A stretch of 64,000 nt of DNA from Mya arenaria (taxonomy: Eukaryota; Mollusca; Bivalvia; Myida; Myidae), in the NCBI RefSeq assembly GCF_026914265.1, contig NC_069133.1, forward strand, positions 8,935,937 to 8,999,936, read 5' to 3'. The notes beneath the pieces were generated by a model. That model was not told where the DNA came from and searched no databases. It was given only the letters and a program-made list of their open reading frames with translations. The position numbers and the translations under genes were made by a program. How positions within the stretch are numbered: the stretch's first letter is position 1; every line of letters starts with the position of its first letter. Positions 12,190-23,944 of this stretch are shown in pieces.

Positions 12190-12238
12190 ACAACTTTATA
12201 AGTCATCCTTTAAATGATGCGCTGTTTAGTACCTACTC
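12190..12238 (-). promoter_or_regulatory. Conserved promoter-like block upstream of GPCR 2
   Basis: Counterpart of 4699-4747, with a clear CTTATAAAG TATA-like box (12194-12202) and the core AGGTACTAAACAGC. It lies about 100 bp above the lost ancestral start and about 195 bp above the present ATG. Confidence 0.5.
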
Positions 12239-12239
12239 G

Positions 12240-15200
12240 TCGTACATCTTGCTCTTGAATCATCAACTTAACTATGGTTCCCTTTTTTCTTCCGTGGTTT
12301 CGACATAATGCGGTATTCAAAACGCATTTAATGAAATTTAAATTGATTTTTTGGGGTTTGTGATGTTTAAGAAACAGATTGCACAAAACTTTGCACATAT
12401 ACTCTTAAGTAAATTATTGTAAAGATGACGTTCCCTAATAATGGAAAATATATTCCTTTTTCTTTTAACATAACCCATAGCTCCATAACTGGTAAACCGA
12501 CAGTTCATTTACCTTTAACATAACATGTATATTTCTAGTATGCCAAGTTTGTTTGTGTGATGGATGCCTTTCGAAATTGGCGACTGCTTGCCCTGTTTCT
12601 GTCCGAACTCTTTCAAAGCTGCGAAAGCTTATATACATTATACAATGACATGTACATTTTAATACAATACTGGTATCATCAATTGAGCAGATACACCCTT
12701 AATTTTTCTTGATTCTACTAAACTTCAATAAGATTTACTCTAATTTAAAATACAGCCAGCATACACGTCTAAATCGACAGTCCTAACATTAAAGTACTTA
12801 CACTAACAAAAGACACTCGTAAAAAAGTAATTTTAGTGTGAAACGTACGCTTAAATGATCAATGGTTAAAAAAAACGTTGATAAGGTATCACACAAATTA
12901 AAACTATAAGAGAGTATATAATAGGCCATATTTTCCTCTATCTTTCATCAGAGAACCAACACTGTTGAGCAAACACAAGAACTCCACCTGTAAGTCTGAT
13001 TATGATTGCATGGTATAAAACGTAGACGTTTGAACGTTTATATTTGTTTATCCGACATGGCCTTTTATCGAACGTGACAAAGGGGGTTTGAGTAGTCATT
13101 TTGGATGTATATGAACATGGCGGCTTAGCGGCTTATCAGTATGAAGTTGGTAGACTAGAAATCAAGTGTTATAGCGGCAAAGCAGCATAAAGTTGGCGGC
13201 CAGGCCTGACCTGGCCTAGCTGCATTTTGTTGATAGCATTAACAGTTCAACATAACATTTTGTACCAGTTTTTAACGAACGCATCGTGCCTATTACTGTA
13301 TTTAAACTTTTTACTGCAGGAAATGTATTTGCGTTTTTAATACATTCTTTTATTCAGGTTTTCACAATTTATCAGGGCACTATGCTATTTTGTTATATTT
13401 CAAACATTTCATTGAAGGTGTATATCTGAACAGTTGCTTTTGAACAAAACCATTGTAATGAAAACAAATGATAGAATATTGAGTCGATGTTATATTATGT
13501 ATTTGATTTTTTTCATACGGTTTTTAATATGAACCTCCCCAAAACTACCCGTCTAAAGACGAATCAGGCTGATTTCTGACAATGATAGTCATTGAATACC
13601 ATGAGAACAATCTCGACAACCACATTTGTTTTGATTACACATTTGACCATTCAAATATCTCATTCAATAAAATGTGACCAGGGTAATTTGTTCAGATTAA
13701 TTCATGCGCTGTTTAATTTATTCTGTTTTGAATTTTAACTTCAATATTTTGAAGATTACTGCATTTTGTATACAAAGTATTGATCTATGTTTATATAATG
13801 CTTGAACGGAAATAAGGGTAAACAATATTTCTTCACATGCCGGCATAGGGATTACAATTATCGTAATTGGCGATCAAATCTGTACCTAAGGGGAGTCCCA
13901 CGGGTAGCAGTGTAGCACCTGGAAATGCAAAGAGGGGATTTTCTCCGGAAACAACAATAAAAGAAACATGATTTCCGTGTATGATCGTACTTTATTTCAG
14001 TAAAGATCATAAAATATCGTTTATTCTATCACTCTCGATCTTAAATACGATCTTACACTGAAATAAAAAGATGCAACTGAATCAGGGGCCAGTGTCACGA
14101 GGAAAGTATTGCCCCGCACGAACTATTATAATCACAGTAAAGACAGTAATCGTAACACATCAATCAGGTTGCTTAGTTAAACTAGGTTAAATAATGTTCC
14201 ACTTAAGTTATATGCAAAATTAAACAAATGTGTAAGTGATGATTATTATATAATTATCGTTAACAGTCTTGAGACCACAAGTTTGGTCAAGAATCAACGA
14301 CAATTGTTTTATAAAATCTAGGTCATCTTTGATACTATGTTGTTTGTTATCAAAAAGTAGGTCACTAGATCCAGTGAAAGAAAATTTTCCTTTAAGTTCT
14401 TATGTTAATGAATTTTGGTTTGTCAGCATACAATCTAAGTCAAGATTGATAATGGGTCATTAGGCGAAAGTGAAAAACAACGACGCAAGGGTAATCAATG
14501 GCATATTTCTTTATCATTAAACAGGCCAGAGCCATAGCCCCCACATCCATGCAATTTGGTTGATGTTTATGACTCCGAATAATCTTCCTCTTTTTGGAAT
14601 ATAGACCATGTAAAGTTAACACAAGGTGAGTAAGTCTAATCAAAGAAGCCCCATTTTAACCTAAATGCAATGGAACTTGATGAAATTCTAGTCTTCATAG
14701 AATTTATGTCAAGTCCGGTAATAATTATTACAAAAAAATCATTTTCAACTCGTTTTGTTGATTCACAATTGCTTGCAACATTTACTAAATAAGTTACGAG
14801 TCGACAAAGCTTTGACAATATGTCGTGTTCGAACTCGTTAGGTCGATATCAAATAAGTCGACAAGACTAGATGAATACACCATCAGTATATTCGATGTAC
14901 GCTTCATTTCTAGTTATTTCGAACACAACATAAAGAAGTAGAGCTCAGCCGTTTTAATCTAACCGGCACATAATGTAGCCTAAGGTACAAACTCGCACCA
15001 AATTATAATATATCAAAGAGAGTATGTTTCCTCGTTTAGTACCAATGTTCCGCGCGCCCAAACAATTAGTTGCTGAATAAATCACAATACAAGGCAGTTT
15101 GCTGATATATGAGGGGCGCCTGTTAATAATTAAGATTGCCATACACTTTCTGTATTGTTCTTTAAACAGATTAAGGAATATAAACTTAAGACACACACTT

Positions 15201-16060
15201 AGGATGCGATTGAATGAAAATAAATATGCAATTGTACTCAAACAATGCTTGTTTCACATATTTTCTTCCTTACTTATTGTAAATGTTATTTTAATATTTC
15301 AAAATCTGCGTTGATTTGAATTTGTTATAGATACTTTGTGTATATTGAAAGATATAAGACGATAGTTATTCCTTATGGTAAAGAATGTTTTCAACCTACA
15401 TAGTTTCATAGTTTATTTCAAATGCATAAAGGCCATAGCCAATGAGCGTACAAGAATTAGGCATATATACACATATCATGACAATTCATAGATCAGTGGT
15501 CAAATACACGCTCATAGATACATTTTCTTGCAATAACTAACACTATATTATTATATAATTCAAACCATAATATATATAATACTATAATATTATCACAGCG
15601 ATGAGACTGTGGCTGCTATACAGATACTGACTTATTACATATGTTAAATATAAAAAAAAACTATTTCTTAATTCAAAAGGTTTATGTACATACATCGATA
15701 ATTTTCTACATGTAGTTTTCCTATCACTGGCAATAAGTTCAACAAATTTCAGTACATTTGGTCTTTTCCAATAATATTTACTGATGTATTGTTTTCTTAA
15801 ATCATTATACAATGTACATTCTAACAAGAAATGAACGTATAGATTCGGGTTTATACCATCTACCGGCTTCGATTTCTATTCTATGTGATGAAAGTCTTAA
15901 CCTTGTTGTAAGTGCTCTCCGAAATTTTACAATATTTACATCACAAAAGTAGGATTTGACTTAAAATCTACATACAACATTTCCTTTCACCTAAGATAAA
16001 ATATTTCGAATTGTATCGCAAAATATCAGATCAGAAACACATTAAAAATTGATAACATGC
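12240..16060. other. Upstream flank of GPCR 2, duplicated non-coding unit
   Basis: No supported gene. Bases 13230-13400 resemble 41440-41580 and 51590-51710: GCAGGAAATG, ATTTGCGTTTTT, a (T)CAGGTTTT...A block, then CAAGGCAC and the ATGCTATTTT motif. Bases 15090-15200 resemble 6370-6480 and 43070-43180. Short ORFs such as 14269-14463 and 15582-15827 have no recognisable domain. Confidence 0.5.
13115..13225. repeat. Seed copies of the 52-bp GGCCTAGCGG repeat
   Basis: Two or so degenerate copies of the CGGC(C/T)TAGCGGC...TGAAGTT motif that forms a large array at 40505-41320. Same relative place in the duplicated unit. Confidence 0.55.
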
Positions 16061-16066
16061 AACGAT

Positions 16067-16130
<64 letters not shown>

Positions 16131-16225
16131 TAATAATAATTGTAATAATACTACTACTAATAATAAAAATAATTATAATGATAAAAATAATAATAAGAAG
16201 AAGAATAATAAAAACGGAAATAATG

Positions 16226-16295
<70 letters not shown>

Positions 16296-16345
16296 CAACA
16301 ACAATTATTGTGATAATAATAATAGTACTAATAATAGTAATAATA
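16067..16345. repeat. (AAT)n trinucleotide microsatellite
   Basis: Two long runs of AAT/TAA with an impure middle (16130-16220). The poly-Asn and poly-Ile open frames are repeat artefacts. Confidence 0.95.
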
Positions 16346-16349
16346 TTCA

Positions 16350-17340
16350 ATCGACCTAACAAAGTGTGTTCCCCTTTATGCAACATTATACACCTCCAGC
16401 CCTTGATTTAAAGGTAACATGCACGTTTATAGTCCATGAGTATCCTTATTTATATACAGCAAAGGGTAAACGCAAGTATAAAACACTTCTGGAAAAGAAA
16501 TTGTAATCATAGTTAAATTTCTGAGTTGCTCACTTGGGATGAAACTTGAATTTATTTTTTTAAGCCGTATCGACGCATGAATAATAAGCAATGGCTTAAT
16601 CAACGTCAGACAAGACCGGTCATTGAAAAGGGAACAAAAAGCGCTAACAACGCTTTATATACCCGTTTCTTCAATTGTAGTGACCCTGTCGTACAAATTT
16701 CAAGAATTGTGTGTAAAACCAGCACAAACAAATTTGACATAAATGAAATATTTACATATGTCTAAAACATCAGTCGCGGATAAATCTTTACAAATAATGT
16801 TTAAAAAATCTCTGTTAGCTTCTTAAAGGCCTGGTTTAAGGAATGTTTGGCATGACAATCCTCTGCTGTGAATCTCCTGCTAATTGCACTGATGTCACAG
16901 TAGGGGCCAATTTCCTGTGTATTTGTTTATTGTCTTAGGACCATTTAGGGTCCAATTCTATAATAAAGGCTCCAAAACTGCACAGCAGGATATTCAGATC
17001 TGAGATCTTATAAGACAATTAAGCAATTAGATTTAATTCAATACACAGAGGTTGTGTACAATACACGGGGGTTTGTTTGTTTTTGTGTGTTTTTGTTGTT
17101 GTTATTTTGTTGGGGGGGGACTTACAGAAGGAATAAACTAGGCCTTTAACGCATGAATGATAACCTAAACTTATCCTTAGCAAGTCCCCTTATTCTGACA
17201 AATTTATTTTAGAGTTTTCCCGTTAATCAACTTAAAACACAAACAGCAGGAGCGTCTGCATGCAACTTATGTACAAAAACCAGTGCATATTTTTCTTCAC
17301 AAACAGAAAATGACATCAATAATTCTATTTAATATTTATG
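16350..17340. other. Intergenic, nothing recognised
   Basis: No supported coding sequence. A small ORF at 16577-16765 has no recognisable domain. Confidence 0.45.
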
Positions 17341-17349
17341 CAAAAGGCT

Positions 17350-18160
17350 GCAGAAACAAGATCAGTAGCAAAAAGTTTAAACATAAACCCGGGTTAATGG
17401 CACTGGGTAAACGTCAAAGACATAAAACATAAAATCACAAACAAGAAACATAGAAGAACAGCACATAACCCCACAAACAACACAGTGCACACATACTTTA
17501 TATAAAAAACTTGGTATGTTTATCAAGAATTGTTAGATACCGCCTTAGAACGGTCAGTAAAATATAAATTTACTGGGGGTTTAAACCAGTATATGTGCAC
17601 AAACCCAACAATCCTTTATAAAGATAAAACGCAAAAGGTAAATATTATCAAAGTTTGCATTTACTTGAGGAAACTTATCAATAAAACAAATAATAATAAA
17701 CGTATAGGTAAACTCCAAATACTTCTATGATTAGAGATCCCAACTCTATCTGCAGACGGAGGAATAAAATTCAGAGCACCTAATGCAAAAACTTTTCAAA
17801 GATACGATGCAGTTATTGTTTGAAACTAATAACATCACACACAGTCTGCCTTATAAAATACAAGGTTTAAAACTGTGTGATCATAGAGTTTCATAATAAA
17901 AAGCATCATTGTACTAAAACTGGGAACAAATAAGGAAAACATTATTAAAAATAAAAGCAACATATATTAGCTAAATGATTTGCCAAATACGGTTTTAAAG
18001 ATAACACGAACTAGTAAAATCTTCATAAAATTAAAGGACTGAAAGCTTAGGTATGAAAGGATGCTATATTCAACCCTATATTTTGTTTCAGGTATTCGTC
18101 TTCAAAAGTTAGAAGGCAAGTGCTCTTCAATGCAGATATTGTCATTACCGTTATCATTTA
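17350..18160 (+). repeat. Interspersed repeat, plus-strand copy
   Basis: The left part (17350-17480) matches 5130-5341 inverted, and the right part (17790-18160) matches 9600-10085 inverted. The two matches have the same orientation here and may be ends of one longer element. Class unknown; no complete protein. The ORF at 17530-17730 has no recognisable domain. Confidence 0.5.
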
Positions 18161-18289
18161 TTTAGTCTGAACTGAAAACATAAGCGTCCTCCGTTATAGA
18201 GCCAATGAGTCGAAAATGGACGTTAACGCTGATTATGTTTTCTTACTTTCCCTTTTAAAATGATAATAAGAGTAAAGTAAAACAAATGG

Positions 18290-18452
18290 GGGAAAACGCA
18301 ACATGCGATTGAGTCTGTGTTTTGTTAAACGTAAGTTTTTGCAATAAGGACTATCATCCTCAAAAAGTCTAGTTGTGCTTTGTAGTGCATAAGCTTTTTC
18401 ATTAACGTATATAAGAAAGAGTAGAGGGCCCAAACAGAGCCCGGTGATACAC
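18290..18452 (-). mobile_element. LINE reverse transcriptase fragment
   Basis: The minus-strand frame reads GLCLGPLLFLIYVNE followed after a short gap by RLFEDDSPYC. This matches the GxxxGxxLGPLLFLIYIND...RLFADD core of non-LTR reverse transcriptases of the Jockey/CR1 kind. The first catalytic aspartate region is altered (FEDD for FADD), and the rest of ORF2 is not seen nearby. It is a dead fragment. Confidence 0.75.
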
Positions 18453-18459
18453 ATGCTTA

Positions 18460-20300
18460 AATGAGTTTAAATTGTGAAAATGATGTTCCAACGAACGGGC
18501 ATATCCAGTTGATTACATTATCGGTATGTCCAGAACTTGTAATATTTCTGAACCATAGTTTTATGTTTATTTTCCATCATGTTGCGGTGCACTTGTAGTG
18601 TAGATGGTTGAAAATACAATATAAATTGATTGCTTTTTTCAATACTTTAATGCTTAAATACATATATGTAACCAAAAGACTATGTGGCTCTCTTTAGCCA
18701 TTTATTTGGGAGTTTTCATCAACGCTGCATATAAAACTCTGCCTCGTATAGGCGGGCACTGGAAAGTTTACCATTGTCACGAAGCCTAAGTGCAGAATGA
18801 CACAAAAGTGGTTTCATTACTATTGAATGACCTTTCGTGGCATTTTAGGGAAGCTCTTCTGTCTGTCAAACAATACCTGGTTCGCTCTTGCACTTAAAAA
18901 TAAAACATCACTATTCATATTTGAAGTTTATTCAATTTAAACAAAAAAGGGAAACACAACAAAAACAGTTATGTAACCGAGCTCTTACGGTGAGTATATT
19001 TATAAAAAAAAATATATTCGCTAAAAAATTATTGTTTATTTTTTTTCTTTCCTTTACAAAACAATATTTCCATAACACATTATTTCAAGGTTGAACTGGC
19101 ATCGGAGATTTATTGTGAGCGTTTATATACGTGGATATATAATCTCATTGATTTATGTTAGGTCGAGCTCTGACTGCCAGGGTCGATGTCAACCCTGAAT
19201 TCCCCCTAACTATCGTGATAAAATGCCAATATTAATCGTATATTTGTGTTTTAATGCTGACACTTGATTGCGAACACTGATCCCATGCTGGGAAAACGAC
19301 CAACAGAGATATGTGTTTGATTTACTCAAGTTTCCTTACAACATCTCAAAAACAATATCGCATCAAATACATTAATCCATATAAAGTTAAGTAACTAATG
19401 TCCATTCCTATTGCGTCCTTGTAAAATAAAAGTCGATATAAACACGAAGACCCACGATTACCCGAATAATGTATGTCCGATGTCAGTAAGACTATGCCTT
19501 ATGATTGAACTACGACAATGACCGAAAGAATATACCCGTAAGACTATGCAAACTTGAGTTACAAAGCCCGTAAGACTTCGCCAAATTAATTAACGTTTTT
19601 GCCAATACGACTAGTCCGAATGAGTTACGCCTAAGCCCATATGACTTTTCCCGATTACGTTACGTAGAAACCCTATAAGAACCGATTGAGTCACTCCGAT
19701 GCCCGAAAAACTACGCCCAATTGAGCTACACATGTTCATAGAGGTTGACCGCTCTCACTAAGTCTGACGGTGTAAAGGTAAACATATTCAAAATTCTAAA
19801 AGCGTATTTACAGACGCCTTTAATATATTTCAAAATTAAAGGATAAGCATAATTATCACCTTTCTCAAAAGCTTAAATTTACTAAAATAATAATTTGCTT
19901 CTTTAATTTTTATTTTTTCGCCAAAGCTTTCTGACTGTTCGGCTTCTATTTTGCTCTTTTAAGTTGATATTGTGGTGACTTTTATTACAGTAAACAGCTG
20001 TTGCATGGACATTTGTGTCGAAACTGTAGTCCCGAGGTTGAGGGGATGACTTCAGAATTGTTGTCCCGAGGCCGGTCAACAGTTCAATACATTGTAATTT
20101 TTGTAAAACAGTCAAAAATAGTGAATAACATTCATAAAGTGAAAAGGTAAATAATTAAATCTGACTCATTAAGGATTTCTATGGTATTTTATAGACTGCA
20201 TATCAAATGGAGCAGTAATTGTGTTGTTATTTGGAGTCTTATCAACTTTATTTTTTGCTTTCTTTTAAAATGTATTACAGCGTAATCAAGTTGAAATATC
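18460..20300. other. Downstream flank of GPCR 3, left of the Polinton
   Basis: Non-coding. Bases 19130-19320 resemble 2225-2400, with shared GTTAGGTC...GCTCT, GTCGATGTCAA and ATCGTGATAAAA blocks. Bases 19735-19800 and 20140-20300 resemble 47655-47720 and 47910-48050. This is the same 3' flank as in the other units, interrupted by the Polinton at 20307. Confidence 0.55.
19440..19740. repeat. Degenerate relatives of the 69-bp minisatellite
   Basis: Five or so worn copies of a motif like CCCGTAAGACTATGCC...TTGAGTTAC, related to the array at 45068-47145 and to 2425-2545. The positions correspond within the duplicated units. Confidence 0.5.
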
Positions 20301-20306
20301 ATTATT
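20301..20306. repeat. Left target-site duplication of the Polinton (ATTATT)
   Basis: ATTATT directly precedes the element's AGTAGTATAAT terminus and recurs exactly after the other end at 35399-35404. Six-base duplications are the rule for Polintons. Confidence 0.85.
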
Positions 20307-20327
20307 AGTAGTATAATAATTGGTATT

Positions 20328-20487
20328 TCGCGGCCATTTTGTTTGGTGGTGCGGTGGTTCTGTCGGTGGTTCCATTGTTTACGCATGCGCAAGTTTGAAA
20401 TTGACTTTCGCGGCCATTTTGTTTGGTGGTGCGGTGGTTCTGTCGGTGGTTCCATTGTTTACGCATGCGCACGTATATGTTTTGGCG
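20328..20487. repeat. Two 80-bp direct repeats at the Polinton left end
   Basis: The unit starts TCGCGGCCATTTTGTTTGG at 20328 and again at 20408. Each holds CAAAATGGCCGC (inverse; YY1-like) and ACGCATGCGCA (NRF1-like). The mirrored pair is at 35219-35377. Similar short ORFs on both strands are repeat artefacts. Confidence 0.85.
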
Positions 20488-20708
20488 GACAATTTTCAAA
20501 GTTTAACTCAACCAACATTGAGAGGGAAGACAATGGTATCGATTTCGCGCGTTAGCGGTCATATTTGGCGATTTCCCGCTTTTAGCGGTTATGTTTAACC
20601 ATTGTTTAAAATCCAAGACAAAGGGTCATTGTTTAACTGGGTCTCCATTGATTATCAGTATTAATCTTTTTGCGATTGAAGTTGGCAGCCATTGTTTTAC
20701 CGGCTAAT

Positions 20709-21002
20709 ATGAGTTATAATTTGACACCATATGACTCAAACAGGAGAATGTTTGATTCCTTTTGGGATGAGAATGGTAATATGTTACCCTGGAACGATAG
20801 TGAAGCTCGTTGTATATATTTGTGGGTTAAGGAGAGTCATCAGAAAATGGTAACTCTTTTAAGACAAACTAACAATTTTCAAACCATAGTTGATCAGTAC
20901 AATAGCCATCAAGAGATTGAAGAATATCCGGATAGATGTAAATTCATTCCCTTTTTAACCGCATATACAGGACTTAAAGACGAGCCCATAGTACGGGAAT
21001 AA
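20709..21002 (+). CDS. Polinton arm protein A, left copy (unknown)
   Basis: About 97 aa from the MSYNL start; an earlier in-frame ATG at 20670 is possible. Acidic and aromatic-rich, with FWDENGN and IYLWVKESHQ; no family recognised. First gene inside the terminus, followed by arm protein B after about 120 bp. The right-arm copy is the same apart from about one residue, so the protein sequence has been kept or recently copied. No function is proposed. Confidence 0.6.
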   Translation: MSYNLTPYDSNRRMFDSFWDENGNMLPWNDSEARCIYLWVKESHQKMVTLLRQTNNFQTIVDQYNSHQEIEEYPDRCKFIPFLTAYTGLKDEPIVRE

Positions 21003-21123
21003 TCAACGTCCAAGACATTTTTTTTTTTTGGATTGTCAATAGTGGTATATAACAAACCGAACAAATTGGATATTGTAAGTCTGTGCTTTAACAGTTGTCT
21101 AAAGTGTTTAAAAAATACAAAAA

Positions 21124-21402
21124 ATGGCTCAAGCTCAGATACGTTTTTCTAACGAGTTGCAGACATATTTGAGAGGTTTTGGTTTTGAAAATGTCTCTTG
21201 GTCACCAATAAGAAGGGAAATTACATGCACACTTGGTGACAAATTTGTCATAGTTGTGAAAGAGAGACAGCGACGCATTAAAATAATATTTAAAAAGGGT
21301 CACCAAAGTTTTCAATTACCATTTGATATTTTTGAAACTCTCTGTGATATGAAGGAAAGTGTTCCGTTATTGGCTTCATTCTTACACGGACAGTCGAAAT
21401 GA
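21124..21402 (+). CDS. Polinton arm protein B, left copy (unknown)
   Basis: Basic protein of 92 aa. Its centre looks like a small alpha/beta fold with strands (ITCTLGDKFVIVVKE, RIKIIF); no family recognised. The stop overlaps the ATG of the BIR gene by four bases (ATGA), which suggests co-expression. The right-arm copy differs at about one residue. Confidence 0.6.
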   Translation: MAQAQIRFSNELQTYLRGFGFENVSWSPIRREITCTLGDKFVIVVKERQRRIKIIFKKGHQSFQLPFDIFETLCDMKESVPLLASFLHGQSK

Positions 21403-21797
21403 CAACTTCAAAACTATTAGAGTTTGAATATAGTTCTCCAAGCATGCTATTCTTTCAAGACAGACTTAAAACGTTCGACATGTGGCCACCTCAAATAGAA
21501 CCAAACAAGTTCCAATTATCTTCAGCAGGATTTTATTATACTGGCAGAAATGACACAGTAGAGTGTTTTTCTTGCGGTTTGCGATTACATCAGTGGCAGA
21601 AAGGAGACGAGTCGTTGTTAGAACATAAAACACATTCTCCAAGTTGTTTATTTTTGAACATAATTGGACATCATGAAAACGACATTTCATGGCAGCATAA
21701 GGACACCCGATCTTCGTCCTCCAATGACTCATCCCGAGCACCATGGACGTGGACCGAACCTCTGGCGGGTTTTCAATATGGCGATATCCCCGGATGA
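21399..21797 (+). CDS. BIR-domain (IAP-like) protein, left-arm copy
   Basis: A 132-aa protein with one BIR zinc domain at about residues 20-85. It has RLKTFDMWP, then LSSAGFYYTGRNDTVECFSCGL, then an H-x6-C ending (EHKTHSPSC), giving the CxxC...H...C zinc set and the GxxxW-like LHQW. No RING or CARD follows; the tail is short and Ser/Trp-rich. Known IAP family members block caspases and modulate cell-death signalling; a similar role for the element is inference. BIR genes are host-derived, so this is a captured gene. Confidence 0.85.
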   Translation: MTTSKLLEFEYSSPSMLFFQDRLKTFDMWPPQIEPNKFQLSSAGFYYTGRNDTVECFSCGLRLHQWQKGDESLLEHKTHSPSCLFLNIIGHHENDISWQHKDTRSSSSNDSSRAPWTWTEPLAGFQYGDIPG

Positions 21798-21921
21798 TCT
21801 GAAAATACAAATTTGAATTTTTCCGTTACCATATGTAACTATAAAAGACATACAACACAGCACAAACATTCAGTGTTTCATCGACATTTGGTGTGATCAT
21901 ATCGCAGCAGAAAAACTTAAC

Positions 21922-22431
21922 ATGGATTGCAGTGAACTATCTCAAGATATTTATGAAAATGAACATTGTGACTCCAAAACGAATGTTATGGACACTACAG
22001 AGATTTATACTCCAGTTTCTACAAGTGTCGCGCTAATGAATTCATACTTTGACTTTGTATATGCGAAGGCACTGTGTGAGGTTATGGGTATGGTGACTAG
22101 ACAACTTTGCTATGGTTGCCAGATGGATCTCCCATCTCAAAAAGATCACGATTGTATCATGGATACAGACCCTGATGATGATGAGTATAAAATAGAACGT
22201 TACTTTAGTGACATGCTAAACGCAGTTAATGAAAAAAATATACTACAAAGTTGGGAAGAAATTATGCGCATTTCAAACATTTCCTCTGAAATGATTGATT
22301 TACACAAACATTTGCTAGAGAGCAATGACTATCTGCAGATAATGAAAACCGAGCGGTGGTGTGAAAAAATGAAAAGAATGGTGTTGACAATCAATCGCAT
22401 TGAAGATCGACTGTTTCGTCCATCACGTTGA
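21922..22431 (+). CDS. Polinton arm protein with Cys/His motif, left copy
   Basis: Protein of 169 aa. The middle reads CYGCQMDLPSQKDHDC, a CxxC...HxC arrangement that could bind zinc. The pattern YGC...PSQ...HxC occurs next to integrases in other animal Polintons as I recall; its role is not known. The C-terminal half looks helical, with ERWCEKMKRMV and a basic end. The right-arm copy differs at about one residue. Confidence 0.65.
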   Translation: MDCSELSQDIYENEHCDSKTNVMDTTEIYTPVSTSVALMNSYFDFVYAKALCEVMGMVTRQLCYGCQMDLPSQKDHDCIMDTDPDDDEYKIERYFSDMLNAVNEKNILQSWEEIMRISNISSEMIDLHKHLLESNDYLQIMKTERWCEKMKRMVLTINRIEDRLFRPSR

Positions 22432-22439
22432 GCAAAAGA

Positions 22440-22807
22440 ATATTTACAACACAACAAAATGGACATATTATGCAATGTTGTATGTGTTTTACTGCATTTT
22501 TCTTCAAAAAAAGAATTCATGAGAAATTAAGAACTCTGGCATTGTGTGGCGTAAAATGATTTGTTATATTTATTACTTCACGAATTTCCTGTTTGCATGT
22601 TTCAAATAAATATTTAATTCACTTTATGTACATGTATGTCATTGTATGTATATGCTTGTATGATCATATGCTGACTTATTTTATAGATGTTTAGTTTCAA
22701 ATAAATGTATTTATATCTATACATGTTTTCATTTCCTTGCTTTAGTTTAATTAACAACCCATGTGTCCCATAATATAAACTACTAACAACGATGATCATG
22801 TTTAATC
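22440..22807. other. Spacer between arm genes
   Basis: AT-rich, with no gene. It is mirrored at 32907-33270. It separates the Cys/His gene from the integrase and may hold their 3' ends and promoter. The small minus-strand ORF is a shadow. Confidence 0.5.
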
Positions 22808-23902
22808 ATGGATAAAACGCAGAAGGAACATATCCTATCACAATATTATTTCGATTCTAAAAACGCAGGCAGCGTTTTGGGTGCAAAAAAGTTACACAGG
22901 ATATTAAACCAAAACTATCCAAGAGTATTTACTACTTATTTCATACAGAAATGGCTCAACAATCAAGACTCGTATGCCATTCAACGTCAGGCGAGACATA
23001 CATATAAAAGACCACGTGTTGAAGTGGCGGGTATGAACGATCAGGGTGATATGGATTTAATGGCAGTTGATAACATTGCTAAATACAATGATGGAGTTAA
23101 ATACCTACTCATTGTTATAGATATATTTTCACGTTTTCTATCCGTTCGACCCTTAGTTAATAAAAAATCTAACACGGTATTGTTAGCAATCAAGGATATT
23201 CTTAGTGTTCATAAGTTTAAAAAGTTAAGAACGGACCGAGGTTCTGAATTTATCAATCGTGAATTAAAAGCGTTTATGCAAAAGAAGAGAGTTTACTTGT
23301 TTAATACACAAAGCACCGCTAAAGCAAACTATGCAGAGCGAGTCATTCGTACCCTTCGTGGTATGATATTTAGAATGTTAAGATATCAGCGAAATTATAG
23401 ATATATAGATCACCTTCAAGATATTGTAAATAATAATTCCCCTCATCGGAGTTTGGATGGATTAGCACCAAGTGATGTTACAAAGAAAAACGAGACACAA
23501 CTTTGGAGTAAAATGTATCTAAAACCTAAAAAATTCCCCAAAACGCCTCCTCGCTTTAAATATAAAATTGGTGATTTGGTTAGATTAAGTTACACGAAAC
23601 ATCCCTTTAGAAGAGCTTATCAACAACAATATACTACAGAAGTTTTTAAAATAAAGAGCAAGATTTTCAAACAAGGTTTTCCATTGTATAAGATCATAGA
23701 CTTGAATAAAGAACCAATATCAGGTTATGTGAATCAAAATGAAATAATTCCTGTTGATAAAGATGCAGACAGTCTTTGGTATGTTGATAAAGTTTAAAAA
23801 AAGAGAAAAGTCAAAGGGAAATTAGAGTATTTTGTTCGATGGGAAGGATTTCCAAAATCATTTGATAGCTGGATTGATGCAGATCAAGTTCAAGAACAAT
23901 AA
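22808..23902 (+). pseudogene. Polinton integrase, left-arm copy (broken)
   Basis: Retroviral-type (DDE) integrase with an N-terminal helical region, the catalytic core (DLMAVDNIAKYN, RTDRGSEF, and a glutamate region near NYAERVIRTLR) and an SH3-like and chromodomain C-terminal part. It duplicates the right-arm gene at 31798-32898. This copy is broken; the right one reads through. It would join element ends to the host target. Confidence 0.85.
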
Positions 23903-23944
23903 TAATGGAACGTTATGTGTTTGTGAGAGACAATGAGAGCAATG

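Noticed and set aside
16042-16411. Poly-Asn and poly-Ile ORFs on both strands
   Set aside because: Translation of the (AAT)n microsatellite.
20189-20598. Overlapping 64-97-aa ORFs at the Polinton ends (also 35107-35450)
   Set aside because: They come from the 80-bp terminal repeats read on both strands.
21466-21810. 114-aa ORF antisense to the BIR gene (also 33896-34240)
   Set aside because: Shadow frame of the BIR gene; no domain.
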